64,000 bases of DNA from Elysia crispata (lineage: Eukaryota; Mollusca; Gastropoda; Plakobranchidae). Positions 35,601 through 48,774 of the stretch are shown in pieces. Made by a program: the position numbers and the translations under genes. The stretch is from contig JAWDGP010002489.1 in assembly GCA_033675545.1 (NCBI GenBank), forward strand, positions 1,041,501 through 1,105,500, written 5' to 3'. Numbering within the stretch: position 1 is the first letter of the stretch; each line of letters starts with the position of its first letter. The notes under the pieces were generated by a model. It had not been told where the DNA came from and searched no databases. It worked only from the letters and a program-made list of their open reading frames with translations.

Positions 35601-38600
35601 TTGTTTTTTTTAAATCTTCTAAATATTGGACATCTTTGTTTATTTTAGTTATATTTTCTTGAAGAAATGCTGTATTTAAGTCATTGCTTTTGTGTGTGTG
35701 TATTTCCTATCTTTTCCATGTGCTAAACCTTATGAAAAGCCGTTTTATTTATAATCAATGCTAGATAGGGGAAAAATTTGTCTGAGCTTTCAGGTTATTA
35801 TGGCACACTTTATAGTGTGATTAACTCTGCCCTTTTGCCACAACCACCAGTTAAGTCAAGCATGATCAACCTAAACGGTCAGTAAGTTTCAGTTTATTAT
35901 GTGCATTGATGAACAAATCCATTGGAACAAATTTTAATGTATAAATATTGTGGAATTGGAAGTGTGTAAAAATTGATTTTTGTCTTGTTTTGGAGGCAAA
36001 GTCTTGAGTTTTGGGTGAATTGGTTGAATCCAGCAAACAAAACCAAGTGTATCATTAAGTTCACAATGTGCATTTTATCAGCCATGCAACTGTAGTAAGA
36101 CTTGTAACTTTAAAAAGTTGGCAAAGATATGCAAATATTTACCTTCAGTGATGGGTTTTGTCTGTAACTCTCTATGTAAATTTTAAGCTCAATTGATGTA
36201 CGACTAAAACTATTAGGATGATGCTCAAATCTGCAGCTTGCATGATGATATCATTTGCTCATTTTATTACTGGAAATATTTTGGTGTAAACTGTGATCAA
36301 GTTAAAAAGGAAAAAAAAAAAGATTTTTTGTTGGGTATATGGGTTTGTTATACATGCTCAAAGAAAAGGGAATGTGATGAGTGAAGTAATTCAAAGTTTG
36401 CTTTTAACAGCCATTTTATTTTTGGGAGGGCGATGTACTATGAAGATTACTTTGTGGTGTTTAGCTTCACTTCCCAAGTATGTATATATCAAATATATCC
36501 TTTTTTTAAAAATAATTTTACCTCAGCATGGTTTTTTCAGTTTTCATCAAAATTTTTTATGATATGCCTCTGCAACATTCTTTACTAAGTGGCAAGTCAG
36601 ACATTTCCCTACTTCAGTTTTTAATAGGTTTTAATAACAATGCAGTCTCTGGCCTCTTCATCTCTCTCATTTTTGTTAAAAGCACTCACAGCTTACTTCC
36701 TTAGATCATGCTCACGAAAAAGAAGAAAAACAAATCATGTACTTTATGAAAGGCTGCATCACATGCTCATCTGTTGATTGGGTTATGTGGAGCTTGTGAT
36801 GGAGGGTGGTGGTGCTGATGCTGGTAGCAGCATGAGCATCAGTGCTGGTAGTATAAACAGTAAGAGCTAAAGTTTTAGATAGTCCTCAGCAGTAAGTAGG
36901 AATAGGCTTTGAGTGAAATGACCGAAATATGTTTGCATCTGTTGTATTCAAGCCATTGACTTCGAGATGTGGTAGCACTGTCTCCTTGTCATTCAAAGCT
37001 CTTTATTATTCTTGTTTATAATTAATCCTGTAAACTGCTTCGTCTAAATATAGTATAAGTAGTTGTAGTAGCAGCAGTAGTATTAGTGATCAAAAACAGT
37101 TTAATAAGGTGTAGTGATAACATTGCACATAGGTATCAGAAGTAGCAATTGTAGCAGCTGCAGAAATAATACAATAAATTAAGAATTTTAGGTTTGCAGG
37201 TAATTATTAATAGGATTAAAATAAGATTTAATAAAGTGGGGAATGACCAGAATGATTTTTTTAAAAGTAGTAAGTAGCTCAATTTTCAATTCAACTTTTC
37301 ATTAATATGCAAACTATGTATTGCTGTAATTGACTGCTGAATGTTATCAAGTAGTAATGCTGACCGTATGTCTGTTTTCAAAGTATGTTATTGAAAGACC
37401 TTGAAGCTTGAAAGATAGCAGTACTACTAGTAGCATTGTTGTTTTAAAATCAAGAGAATAGCTAGTGCCAAAAAAGGTGGTCAATAGCACTTGCCATACT
37501 TGCCGTAGATTATTTCTAATTGTTTTAGCAGCGGTGTTTTTGTGAATTAAATAACAAAAGTTTGATGAAATTTAGCATTTATGGAGCTAAATTCAAATCC
37601 ATTCGCTTTATTTTGGAATATAAAGTATTTTGCATCCATTCAACAGGGTAGGTGATTTTGAATAAAGTGAGCTTTGATCAATGTAAGTAAAGTACATGCT
37701 GTGAATAAAACCATGCTTTCTGTCTAAATCAGTGGAAATGATTTTATTTTCATGGGAACGATCCCTGTAAAGTAGCCCTACAAACATGTCTTAAAACGGA
37801 TCTAATGAATCATTTTTCAGAATTATAAGTTTCACAAAAATAGTTTCTTTTCTCTTCATCATATTCTTAAGAAGAATGCATATCTTAATCGTCAAAAAAA
37901 AGTTGAATATTTGACTCATTTGGAGTGAAAACTACTGTAAATGAAAAAAAAAAAAGATAAATAAAACCAAGGACATTTTTAGCCTGACTTAGAAATGAGA
38001 TTGATGGGAAAGATAGTTTAGATTGCTTCTAATTTATTGTAGGGACACCTGTTAGATCATGAATTAGTATGCGAAAATATGTAGAGAGCTGATTAAACTA
38101 CGTACCAGGACTTATCAGACATTCTTTTTGCACTCAACAAATTTGATAGCTCGTAAGACTTTCTATTGTTGTTATTTCATTGTCGTGTGCCACACTCTTT
38201 TTTTTTTTTTTAATTTGATCTATCATAGATTTGACAATTTCTTTTTATTTACAATTCAGTGAATGAGTCATCAAAAATATTTAATTATGATTCATATCTG
38301 TTCTATCTTGATAAGTATAAGATAAAAGATGAAAGGCCATTTAGTATTTTTTATCCTCTTTGGCTAGAGATGCTTATCCCTTGTTATGTAGATCCAATGG
38401 AATTCATATTACTGACAGGTAGATTAGTTGTGTAATGCTTAATGTGGTTGCAATGCCAGCCAATTGTTTTCCCAAATAAATTAGTTATTCTGTCTATTTT
38501 TTTGAGAACACAAGTTTTTTTTTCCATCCTCTCTATTTCAAAGTTAAGCTTAAAGCATTTTGTTCATTGGGTTTCCTAGTTAATTTTAGATTTACTCAAT

Positions 38601-39650
38601 ATTTTTGGACACGGTCATGGACTTGATCCTTTTCTCCCGGACATTCCTTGTTTCAATCTTCTGTATCTTTTGCTTGCAATGTCCATAAAGTGTACTTAAA
38701 AAAAATGCCATAGTTGCACCCTACATCACAAAAATGCTTTCTTTTTCCCTTTTTTTGCTTTTACTTGCCGTTTTCTGTTTACATTTTTTATTCAGGATTT
38801 ACCATTAAAAAAAAAAATTACAACTTTAAAAAAAAAAAAACCTGAAAAGTTTGTTTGCCTTAGGATCTCATTATCATGATTTTGTTTGCAAAAGAGCATC
38901 AGACCATGTCCTTGAGTGATCTCACCTATGATCATCTCACCAATTTCAGTTTTTATTTATATTATTCCTTATTTTCTTTTTTGTGTATTATGTTTTGGGG
39001 TTGGGGGAGTTTGATTCTTTGCTTACATGGCTATTGTAATGACTAGTTTAAAGACAGGAAAGTCACTAAACAAGCAGCTTATTTGACTAGAAGTGTGGAT
39101 TATTCTAAATGTCTGGAATTCAGCAATCTCAAGTAAAGCAGTTGTAGATTTTATTTTTTTCAAAGCCAAGCAACATCTCATAAAAATTGTACAAATCCCA
39201 AACGTTTACTAATTTAGTCTGAGTGTGCTTCAGGTGTGTTAACAAATTTTTAATGTGACTTTCATGGTGGAAAATAAAAAATCATGTTCACAGCAATCAT
39301 TTGATAACACTTTTACCCTTATTTTTTCTTTTCTTGTTTCCACAAAGTCTCGCTACTTTTCTAAAAGGATACTAACGCCTGATGAAAAAACTTTTCTGTT
39401 TGAGTCAGGAAGCTTATGTTTTGCATACATATACTTTTTTCTTTTTTTTTTTTTCTGTTCTTTGTTTTCACTCAGTGTGACTCTTCACCTTGTTTTGTTT
39501 TTTTACCACATATTCAAAACTCACGTCTTGAAATAAAATTATTAAAACAAACGTTTTTTTGTTATTTTTTAATCGTCAATTTTTTGCCCTCCTCTTTAAA
39601 TCCATGCCCTCTAAAATTGAAAAGAAAAGATATTACATATGTATAAGATT

Positions 39651-42600
39651 GGCTTATCCAAGAGCAATTTTCTAAAACTGGGAAATAGCATGTAAGACAA
39701 TATGATAACAACTAATCTCGCTCTTTTTATCATTTTGAGATAATGATCCTTTTAACGTACAAATGAACATAACCTAAGCGCTGAAGTGGATAAATGCCCA
39801 CTTTGACTAAATTAGTAAATAATCAATCTTACAATATGAGGATTTTTTTTTCCTACTGTATGTAATTATAATACTCAACCACATGCATCTCTTTATACTT
39901 GTTCAACAAGTCTCCCAAGCATTGTGCATCTAACCTGAAATTGCTGTTTCACTTTTGAGATAGTCTTCAATTGGTGTAAGATTATTCCAAATAGCTCGAA
40001 CACTGAAATTTTTTTTTAATGCTCTCAAATTCAAAACATTTAGATATCAACACCTAAATATCTAAAATGTCACCCTATTACATAAAATTAGTTGGAACTC
40101 GATGCAGGTTGCTGCACCTGTGTGGATAATTACTAGTACTACGGATGCCACATTTATGAAGTTATGTATTACTAGAAAATAGTAAAATTACAGGACACTT
40201 TTACATTGATATGATTATAAATTTATAGAAGGGGCTTCTCTTTATCAGAAATTTATCTTTCATGCAGCTCATATGGTTTTGATTGTTGTAATGTCACATT
40301 CAAAGGTGTTGGCATGATATAAAATTTATACAATGTAAACTATTAAAAAAAATAGGAATAATAAATTTTTTATTAGACAATAATACTAATCTGGCTCCCG
40401 TTTGTAGATACACTATACTCATATCACATGATGTATCTAACTAAAAAGTCAATGAAAGGTGAGAACTTGTGGTGTATCCTGAACTATTGCAAGCCAGACT
40501 ACACTAAAAAAAGGATGGATAGAGATTTGAACCACTATAAATTATATTGAAAACTGACTTGCACTATTTCTGATGTGGATTGAAATTCAAAGGCAAAGCC
40601 TCAAAAAAATTGTAGGCCTATGCAAAGTGTTATTATTGTTACTTGACTTATACCTGCATTGCTTTGGCGACTGATGATTCAGATATCGCGATTTTCATTT
40701 ATTTTTACTTCTATGAAAAAGTATCGAATTTTTGAGTATTTAAAATTAACAGAGTTATTATTTAGATATGACTGAAAATTCTAACTACATGTAGCCATAA
40801 CTTCTTTGGGAATGGAGAAGGGTGATCATGCTCCAGTACTCTAAGAACAATGATTTGAAACAAAAAAGAAACTGAAAACAGCTGGGCTTTCCACATAAAT
40901 ATTTTTTTCCAGCAGAGATATGTGTTTAAGTAAAGACTTAAGAATTTTAATGAAGTAAATTGGCCTGTCATAGGGAAGATTACCCAGATATCTCTATGAA
41001 AATTTGAAGAAAACAGGTAAAAAAATTTGTAATTTGACTTTAAATATCTATTTATATAATCTGAAATTCTACTTATAAAAGTAGAAACAAAAATTGGATA
41101 CAAGTAAGAACTTTTAGTTTGTGCAGTAAATTTAATAAACATCGTTGGCATTAAGTCGTTTTTTTGTGTTTTTGTTTAAGGAAAATGTATACTTGTTTCT
41201 TTGAAAGCAGTTAAAGTTTTTAAAACTGTCTTTTCCATACAATACGGCTGTGTTTGGGATACTTTGCTCTTACCAGTCAGTCTAACCTAATGAAACTGGT
41301 TAACATAACTATTTTTTTTTTAACTCTGCTTAGCCATGTCTTTGTCATGCAATATTATTTGCTCCAATTAACCTCTTCCCATTATAAAAAAAATTAATTT
41401 AAATTTTTTTTTCTAAAAGCACGCTAAGCCTTTCTGATTAAAATTCATCCCCAGTTCCTCCATTAACTGTTACATATTATGTGTCAGATACTTATTCTAA
41501 ACAGCTAAACAACCACATAAAGTACAAGCTGTACTATGATAAAATTAATTAATACAAATTTTTAAAACAAGACTTGTGTAACAATTATTTTATTCTGCCA
41601 TCATAATTATTTTTATTGTTCCTTTCATAAAGACCTAGTTCCTGCCTTGCATCATAAAACACAAATGATTAACCTGTCATCTGCAGAAAATGCCAATTAA
41701 AAAAATCCAAAAAAAAATGGCACAACACCCATAAATGTTTCAAAAAATGCATCCTTTCATATAAATTGTCATATAATATCAAAAGATCTATTCTCCACAT
41801 TACATTAAAAAAAAAGTTTTGATACAAAGTAAGCCCACGCTAGTCTCAGAATTTTCAAACAAGGTACAATCACTTTCTTGAAAAATCAAAAACAATAACA
41901 GTTTTAATATTGATGCTTCTGATTATTGCTACTCTAAAAATTAGCCAAAGGATAAATATTGATGGATATCAAAATAACTATGCACATGATAGGAACCTTG
42001 CATTCCCTGTACAAGACTGAGAGACTAGTGAAATGTTTGACTGATTTTAATCACTCAAGAATCTTCTTATTTTGGTTGAAAGAGTCTTATTCACAGAACC
42101 AAATAACTTCATTTTTTTAGGCTGTGGAAATCAAAGATTTGGTGTAATATTGTAAAAAGGAAGAAATTTGTCAATTTGAAAAAAAATTGGGGATGGTTAA
42201 ATTGCCTCAAACTGCCTTTTGCTTGTTGTTCTGAAGAAATGCTATACAGTTTGACAAAGAGACTAAAACACTCCAAATTAGACCGAATGAAATGTTCCTG
42301 TATTCTTTGACCAAAGTACGATGACTTACATTATTGATCTTTGATTCCAGGAGGGTGTTCAAAATACTTTTTCTATTTCCTTAACTTCTGTCTCAGAATC
42401 CTTGATTTTAACTTAGATCTAACTCTAAAAGCACAAATCATAAAAGAAAAGAGGTCATTCTGTAAAAGATTCTTTTGTTGATTGTAGGAATCAATTATTT
42501 TTCTCCGCATTATGAACGATATCTCTCATTGTAAGACTAGGTATTCGTTGTTGCTAAATGGAGTATCCCTGTAATTGATACTATAATATAATTGACACTA

Positions 42601-43241
42601 TCTATACTTTTTATACACCACCTTGTCGATCATAAATTGCTAAGGAAATAAAAAAGACAAAACCAAAAATAGCAAAAAAGTATGCAAAATGCCCTACATG
42701 TGCTAACACTTTCTGCAGAAGACAGATAAAATATGGAACTAACTTTCATGAAATGCTTTCTTAAACTGATCACATCACCATCTATCTCTTAAGAGACACA
42801 ATGAAAACTAAAAACATATAAGGCATCACCCAGGTAAGAAACAAATTGTTCATGCAGTCCTAGCAATAGTAACAGGCTATCACTCTTTCCACATTCATTT
42901 TAATACCACAAACAGTGATATAAGTATAATAATGTATATGATCTCATATTACCTTCTGCAGATTATCATTTTAAGAAACATTCACAATAATTCAATCTTG
43001 CTAAGGAAAAGAAAATCTAAGTTCTCTTATCATCCCATTTTCCTTTTTCAGAAATTTTTGAACTTTCTAAAAACCAGTGGCTCTTTGGCGGCAAGATGTC
43101 TTAAAAAGGTTGAGTCTAACCATCTTCTTCCATTCTTTTCATACGCCTAGAACTGGTATAAATTGTCCCATTCATACAATTCACACCATCCAAATATTTC
43201 GAAAAAAAAAATCAACAAAAAACCTATGTTGCTTGGCATTA
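39651..43241 (-). other. A-rich gene-free stretch on the TIMM8 3' side
   Basis: No exon was recognised. The + strand is A-rich (T-rich on the - strand), as in the introns of - strand genes. This is compatible with a long TIMM8 3' UTR or readthrough zone. A 129-codon open frame at 40762-41151 shows no recognisable protein features. Confidence 0.4.
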
Positions 43242-43415
43242 TCACATGCTACCAGCAGCGCCTTGTAGAATTTTCTGGAACCGTGTTGCAATGGTGAGGG
43301 AAGTGTCAATGAATCTCTCAACACAATTTGACACACATGTCTCTGTGCGGCTATCAAGCTTGTCCCGTGGCCTGTCTACACACTGTTCCCAGCATACATC
43401 AGCCAGTTTATGTAC
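43242..43415 (-). CDS. TIMM8: TIMM8 coding exon 2
   Basis: Fifty-seven codons plus stop, containing both CX3C motifs. Acceptor catcaatag. Confidence 0.95.
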   Translation of the reverse strand, partial: VHKLADVCWEQCVDRPRDKLDSRTETCVSNCVERFIDTSLTIATRFQKILQGAAGSM

Positions 43416-44363
43416 CTATTGATGAAAATAAAAGCATAGATGCTATTCATATTATGAATGACAGAGAAAAGAAACAAAAAACTTTATTTTTTGCTTATTA
43501 ATTTGGACAAATTGTAATTATTTTCTATGAATTTGATAAATTTTTGTTCAAAAGGTTGTATGCTATGTACAAATTCTATATAAAAAAAAAGTTTTAACAA
43601 TTTTTTATTAAACCTTGGCTACAAAGTTCAAAATTTAAAAACTTTACGAGAATTTTGCTTAACCATGATAGAATCTTGTTTTATGTTGTCAGCACCATCA
43701 AGTTTTAGTTCAGTTTAACTTTAAGTCAACTTAAAATAATTATGAGTTGGCAAGCTTCACAGACATGTATGCAGAAAACTTTACAAACATAAAAAGGTAG
43801 CTATACAGGTAGTAATAGTTTTAAATTTTAAAGTAATTGCCATGTATAGTCTATCTAAAGGCATGGAGAAGGCAGGTGTGGTCTAAGTATGTTTCTGGCC
43901 TCATGTTCTTTATAAAAAGTCTTATGAACATACAACTAGGCAAGTTTTTATCCTCTAGGTTCTCTTCAAACTGACAGATAAGTGATAATTTCCATTGAAT
44001 ACAAATTCCTTTAAAACATTGAGTTTCATATGCTGCAATTAACTAACTAGGCTATACTACTTTATCTGATTGCAAGGCATACAATCTCTTATTTCTTCAA
44101 AAAACAATAAATTTATCAATCAGAGTAAAATTGGAATCACTTAGAGCAGTTGTAGAATGCACATGTTCAAGGCACTGTTGATTTAAAAGGAAAAAAATGA
44201 ACAGTATATCGTAAAGATACAATTAAAGGTATAAAAAAAAACTTAAAGCTATCTGATTTCTGAGTACCTGGGCTTGAAGTTCAGCCTTTTGAGATTCCAT
44301 TTGAATAAAACTTGCTACTTCTGGATCAACCTCATCTTTGTTTGGAAGTGAATCAAATGACAT
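43242..44363 (-). CDS. TIMM8: TIMM8, small Tim chaperone of the mitochondrial intermembrane space (complete)
   Basis: Small Tim proteins form hexameric chaperones (Tim8-Tim13) that escort hydrophobic precursors across the intermembrane space. Two coding exons, 44268-44363 and 43242-43415, join in phase 0 to give 89 residues. The first encodes MSFDSLPNKDEVDPEVASFI to QAQ. The second encodes VHKLADVCWEQCVDRPRDKL, DSRTETCVSNCVERFIDTSL and TIATRFQKILQ. The twin CX3C motifs CWEQC and CVSNC, spaced as in the family, give the two disulfides. DSRTE and ERFIDT are Tim8 hallmarks, and the C-terminus (IATRF) is closer to TIMM8B than TIMM8A. An acceptor (tttcag) seven bases before the ATG shows that a non-coding first exon lies upstream, not located here. 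Stop TGA at 43242-43244. Confidence 0.95.
44268..44363 (-). CDS. TIMM8: TIMM8 coding exon 1
   Basis: Thirty-two codons from the ATG, with donor CCCAG|gtactc. The exon continues seven bases 5' of the ATG to an acceptor at 44371. Confidence 0.93.
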
Positions 44364-44370
44364 GGTTGCC

Positions 44371-45100
44371 CTGAAAATAAATTATTTTGCAAATTATTAA
44401 AACCTGCAGACGTACATTCATTTTGAATAGTAAAATCAGTCTTTGTTTTCATCCTAATATTTTCTAATCATAATTATTAAAACACTAAGGGACGTAAATA
44501 AAAAACCTTGTAACATGTAAATTAAATTCTATTGCGTTAGCTCCTAAACTTAAAGGGACAAACCCTAATATCAGTGTTGAAGGATTTGCATTTTTACAAT
44601 AAGTTCAGGGATAGTGTAGGGTGAGCTGTTCGGAACTCAATGCAGATTTATTTTTAATTTTAAGGTCTTTCTCCGCCATATATGTATGTGCGTGTTTCAA
44701 TTCTTTTGCTGATTGGGATTTTTAATCATCCTGAAATCACTATCCAAGTAATAGTGCAAGCTCCAGTATGAGTATACGTATACAATTACAACATGATGCG
44801 ACAATACATCTCAACATGGTAGATTTACAGTAATTAACTTTAAAATATTGCTACTTTCAGACACTGAGAGGAGCAATAAGATATTGGCAGGGCTTACAAC
44901 CAAGAAATGTGAAAATATGAAATACAGTGGAATCCCCTTATATTCACATGCTCTCATCAGAACAAATGAAGTCGATAAATAAAAATACACAGATAAAGAG
45001 AAAAATACTTACAAAAAAGACAAATAAACAAATACTAAATGAAAGAGAGGAAAAAGATCAATGTGTGGAGTAAAGGACTCAATTGTCTTCCTAATTATTT
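44371..45100 (-). other. TIMM8 5' intron and upstream DNA
   Basis: AT-rich sequence in which the TIMM8 non-coding first exon and promoter should lie. I could not place either. Confidence 0.35.
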
Positions 45101-45109
45101 TTTTTAACC

Positions 45110-45730
45110 CGTGAAAAAGGGTGTTGTGTATCGTCTCCGCTATTTCCTATTTTAGTAGGAGCTTCATACTCATCTTTATGCATCGCCAGGTCGGCTCTTT
45201 CATGCCTGCTGAGAGTGTCAGGCGATATAACGTTTGGTAGCTTACCCACAGTCAAGCAGCTGTTGAAAGGCTTAAACCTTCTATGCCTCAAACAGCAAGG
45301 ACATGCATGTGGAGTGTTGATGACGTTTTGAATACTTTGGAAACCTGGTGGCCTTTAGAATCACTTACTCTTAAGGAGTTGATGCTAAAACTTGTAATGC
45401 TTTTAAGCTTTACTATCTGGACAACGCTGTCAAACTTAATATACTTTAGACATAAATCATATAAATTTGTCAGACAATAAATCTATATTTTTTGTGCCTA
45501 GCCTGCTTAAACATTCTTGCAAAGGAGTGCATCAACCACCCATTGCATTGATCGCATTTCCTGTCAATAGTTCTCTTTGTATAGTCTATCTCCTTCAAAT
45601 GTACATAAAACGTACGTCCGAACTTAGAGGAAAAGAAACTAAATTACTTATCAGCTAGCAAAAGCCCTGCAAACCAGTCAGTAAAGACGCAATTTAACAC
45701 ACTGGATAAAACTGTGTTAGAATAGAAAGA
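45110..45730 (+). mobile_element. Decayed tyrosine-recombinase element fragment (DIRS/Crypton type)
   Basis: Read across three + strand frames the segment gives YSSLCIARSALSCLL with SLPTVKQLLKGL, then WSVDDVLNTLETWWPLESLT with LTLKELMLKLVMLLSF, then FVPSLLKHSCKG, VYLLQMYIKRTSELRG and KPCKPVSKDAI. Blocks in this order match the phage-integrase-like tyrosine recombinases of DIRS or Crypton elements found in invertebrates. The block that normally holds the first catalytic arginine (…LALTTGQR…) reads LLSFTIWTTLS, so the residue is lost. At least two frameshifts make it a pseudogene. Which superfamily it belongs to cannot be decided from the fragment. Confidence 0.65.
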
Positions 45731-46456
45731 TCAGGTATAGATTCATCTATGTATACACCACACAACACGTGTGCAGCCAGCACTAGTTAAGCAACCACCA
45801 TTGGTGTATCAATGCAGCTGGTTGGACCAGTGATAATACCTTTCCAAAGTTTTATATAAACTTATAAAGACACCGAAATCAAATTTTGGTGCTTCTATAA
45901 TTGACAATTTTATAAACCAAAAATGACTAAATTTATGACGACTACATTGCAGTGTACAGTATATTTGTCTTACAATAATATTTTTTTCATATTCCTCATT
46001 TGTACTTGGGGCTCTAAATTTTCAATTTATAAACCGTAAAACCTGACGGTTGGTGAGATAAAATTAGTGAAACAAGCGAGGTTTACCTTGTTAAGATGAT
46101 GATTGTATCATTCTTTTCTTATTAATTCTATTGTGTGGGACATAGGTACATTATGAGGGATGGCGTCTTACCTTTTGCTAAAATTTGGATCTAGATATGA
46201 GAATTCAACGAAAAATCAGTATTTAGTGTATCGTAAGGAGTTGGAGTGGAATTGTATCTGTTGATATACACTGAATAGTTCTCAGAGAAATCGAAAGTAC
46301 AACGGTCATGCAGGCAAACAAGGTTGCTTGAACTGTCTGAAGCAAGAGCTTCACACATCTTAAGGGAGATGATTCCGAAAATTTAATATGATACTACCAA
46401 TGCGGCGCAAAGCTTTTCCTACTCTATAATTGTCAATGGCAAACGTTAGAGCACAA

Positions 46457-46604
<148 letters not shown>

Positions 46605-46712
46605 AACTTCATGGAACTAGCGATTTAGAACTGTCTCTTTATACTTCAGGCATTTACAAAAGCTGATCCTACGTAGTTAAGCATTTGATGTTTTATTCTT
46701 TTACTAATGCAA

Positions 46713-46778
46713 CGACTACTACTGATGCTGCTGCTGCTACTACTACTACTACTACTACTACTACTGATGCTGCTGCTG

Positions 46779-46853
<75 letters not shown>
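46713..46853. repeat. (CTA)n microsatellite with GCT interruptions
   Basis: CTA/ACT array broken twice by TGATGCTGCTGCTGCT, ending just beyond the 3' end of the minus-strand Penelope-like element. Confidence 0.95.
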
Positions 46854-46879
46854 TTGTGTTCTAGGGATTAGGGGTGTTT

Positions 46880-48660
46880 ATGGATCTGTGTGATTGGAAA
46901 GGTTGCTTGCGCGTTGACGTTGATACCATGTGGTTCTTGTGTGAATGTGTGGATCCAGAATGTTTCTTTGTTTAGTAGGCCTATCAGGTCTGCTGTGAGT
47001 AACTGGTCTATTGGTGTGATTTTACTGGTTCATATTGTGTTCGGGGAGATTAAAATGTTTGGCAACAGCGTTGCCTCTATCATTGTTAATGTGTGTGGCA
47101 TGAGAGGTTATGTAGAATATTGTATGTTTTGCGGGTGATTGTGGAGGGGAATGTATTCGATGATGTGATGGGTGTACACATCATGCATCTGTGGATGTTG
47201 CATGGCCTACTGTGTCTCGTCTTGTCGCGGATGAATGAACTAACGAATCACGGAGGTTTTTGAACCTGCGGAAAGCTGCGATGGGGAGGATCGGGATGGC
47301 TTTTTTGCACTGATCTGACGTTTGAAGGATGGGGAAATTTTTTTTATATGGACGGGATGTTCGAAAGGGTTGGATGATAAGTCAATACTAAAGGAATTCT
47401 CTTTATTTGTTAGCGGTCTATCTTTTCTTTGTGAGGCCTTCAATCTAGGTGTTTCTATAAAGATTTGTTTATGGCAGCTTGAATGTTTTTGTGGGGGAAA
47501 CCGCGTCGTTTGAAGGGGTGTTTGAGATCGGTGTTTCTACGTGTGAGTGCAGCTTCTGATTAACCAATTCTAACCAGTCTAAATGCGACACTGTATGAGA
47601 TGCTACGCTCAGTAGGTGGCCATTGCAAGTAGTTGAAGGTGTCTGTAGGTTTTGAATAGAGGTCTGTGTGGAGAGAGTTGCCTAAAAGTGTGACCATGAT
47701 GTTAAGGAATGGAATGTGAGTGGGCGATATGTTGAATGTGAATTTGATGGTAGGGTGAAATGTACTGGCATGTTGGATGAATGCTTCTAGTTTGGCACGG
47801 CCATGGGTCCAAAAGAAAAAAAATGTCATCTATGTATCTTAGCCAGACGAGTGGTTTGTGTGGGAGAGAACACAGAAATCTCCTGTCGATGGTCCCATTA
47901 AAATGTCGGCGTATGTAGAGGCCATACCCGTACCCATAGCAGTGCCGTGAGTCTGCATGTATGTTTTGTCAGGAAAAGTGAAGAAGTTGAGCGTGAGGAT
48001 GAGTTGTATCAATGTGCACATGATAGAGGGAGTGGTTTTGTTCCCAAAGCTCTGCCTTCCTCCAGCGCTACGCATGTGGGATATTAGTGTACAATGCGCT
48101 GACGTCCATTGTACATAGAAGGGTATCCGGAGGAAAAGGGTCTATTTTATTAATATCATGGATTTTTCGGAGGAAATCCATGACATCCTGCAAATATGAA
48201 GTTTGCTGGGTGACCAGATCCTTCATATGGTAGTCCACAAATTGAGATATAATCTCTGTGGGACACACGTTACCACCTATAATGGGCCTCCCTGGGCTCC
48301 CTTCTTTGTGGATCTTGGGAAGGATTTAAACCTTCCCGGAGTGGGATGAGGTATGAGGAGGGCTTTACCTGTTCTGAACTAATTTTTTGATCCTCTATCC
48401 CTTTATCTATTGCTTCTTAAATCTTTTTATTGAAACAATTCATAGGGTCAAAGGGAAGTATCCTATAATAAGTTGTATTGTCGAGTTGCCTAGTGCACTC
48501 TCCAATATATTCAGTGGTGTCCATAACCAAGACAGCCCGAGCTTTGTTAGCAAGTTTGATGGTATTTTGCCATTATCTCTAAGCTCTCGGAGAGCTTCTT
48601 TATACTTGTGGCGAAGATAAGAGAAAATATTTCTTTGTCTTTCTGACATAATTTAAGAAG
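46880..48660 (-). mobile_element. Penelope-like retroelement, degenerate (reverse transcriptase and part of the GIY-YIG endonuclease)
   Basis: Translating the - strand across frameshifts gives reverse-transcriptase blocks in order: PTEIISQFVDYHMKDLV, CTMDVSALYTNIPH, TYMQTHGTAMGTGMASTYAD, LRYIDDIFF (active-site YIDD at 47825-47836), HPTIKFTFNISPTHIPFLNI, TDLYSKPTDTFNYLQWP, RSISYSVAFRLVRI, then LVLTYHPTLSNI, AFRRFKNLRDSLV and CNIHRCMMCTPI. Downstream, VAKHFNLPEHN and NKETFWIHTFTQEPHGINVN belong to the C-terminal endonuclease. The GIY-YIG core between Cys-rich linker and AKHFN is missing (deletion). Several frameshifts and stops show that it is dead, although the YIDD motif survives. Flanking simple repeats lie on both sides. 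Confidence 0.82.
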
Positions 48661-48674
48661 TCACCTCTAAATGA

Positions 48675-48686
48675 TAGAGAGAGAGG

Positions 48687-48771
<85 letters not shown>

Positions 48772-48774
48772 GAG
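48675..48774. repeat. (GA)n microsatellite
   Basis: GA array with a few GGGA/AAGA interruptions, immediately 5' (element sense) of the minus-strand Penelope-like remnant. Confidence 0.95.

Larger units (their letters stand above)
28410..39650 (+). other. Long T-rich gene-free stretch, possible extended 3' UTR
   Basis: No conserved protein, RNA or mobile element was recognised in over 11 kb. The + strand carries a visible excess of T, as in the introns and UTRs of + strand genes here. Decayed AGT/CAG-type trinucleotide clusters occur around 30660-30860 and 36800-37170. An AATAAA at 39532-39537 lies near the point where the composition changes. Confidence 0.4.

Noticed and set aside
40762-41151. 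129-codon - strand open frame
   Set aside because: No recognisable domain, no splice context, and composition like the surrounding AT-rich DNA.
46713-46853. (CTA)n as a conserved 3' tail of Penelope-like elements
   Set aside because: Relative to element sense the two copies have opposite strands of the trinucleotide (AGT and ACT), so a templated tail is not supported.
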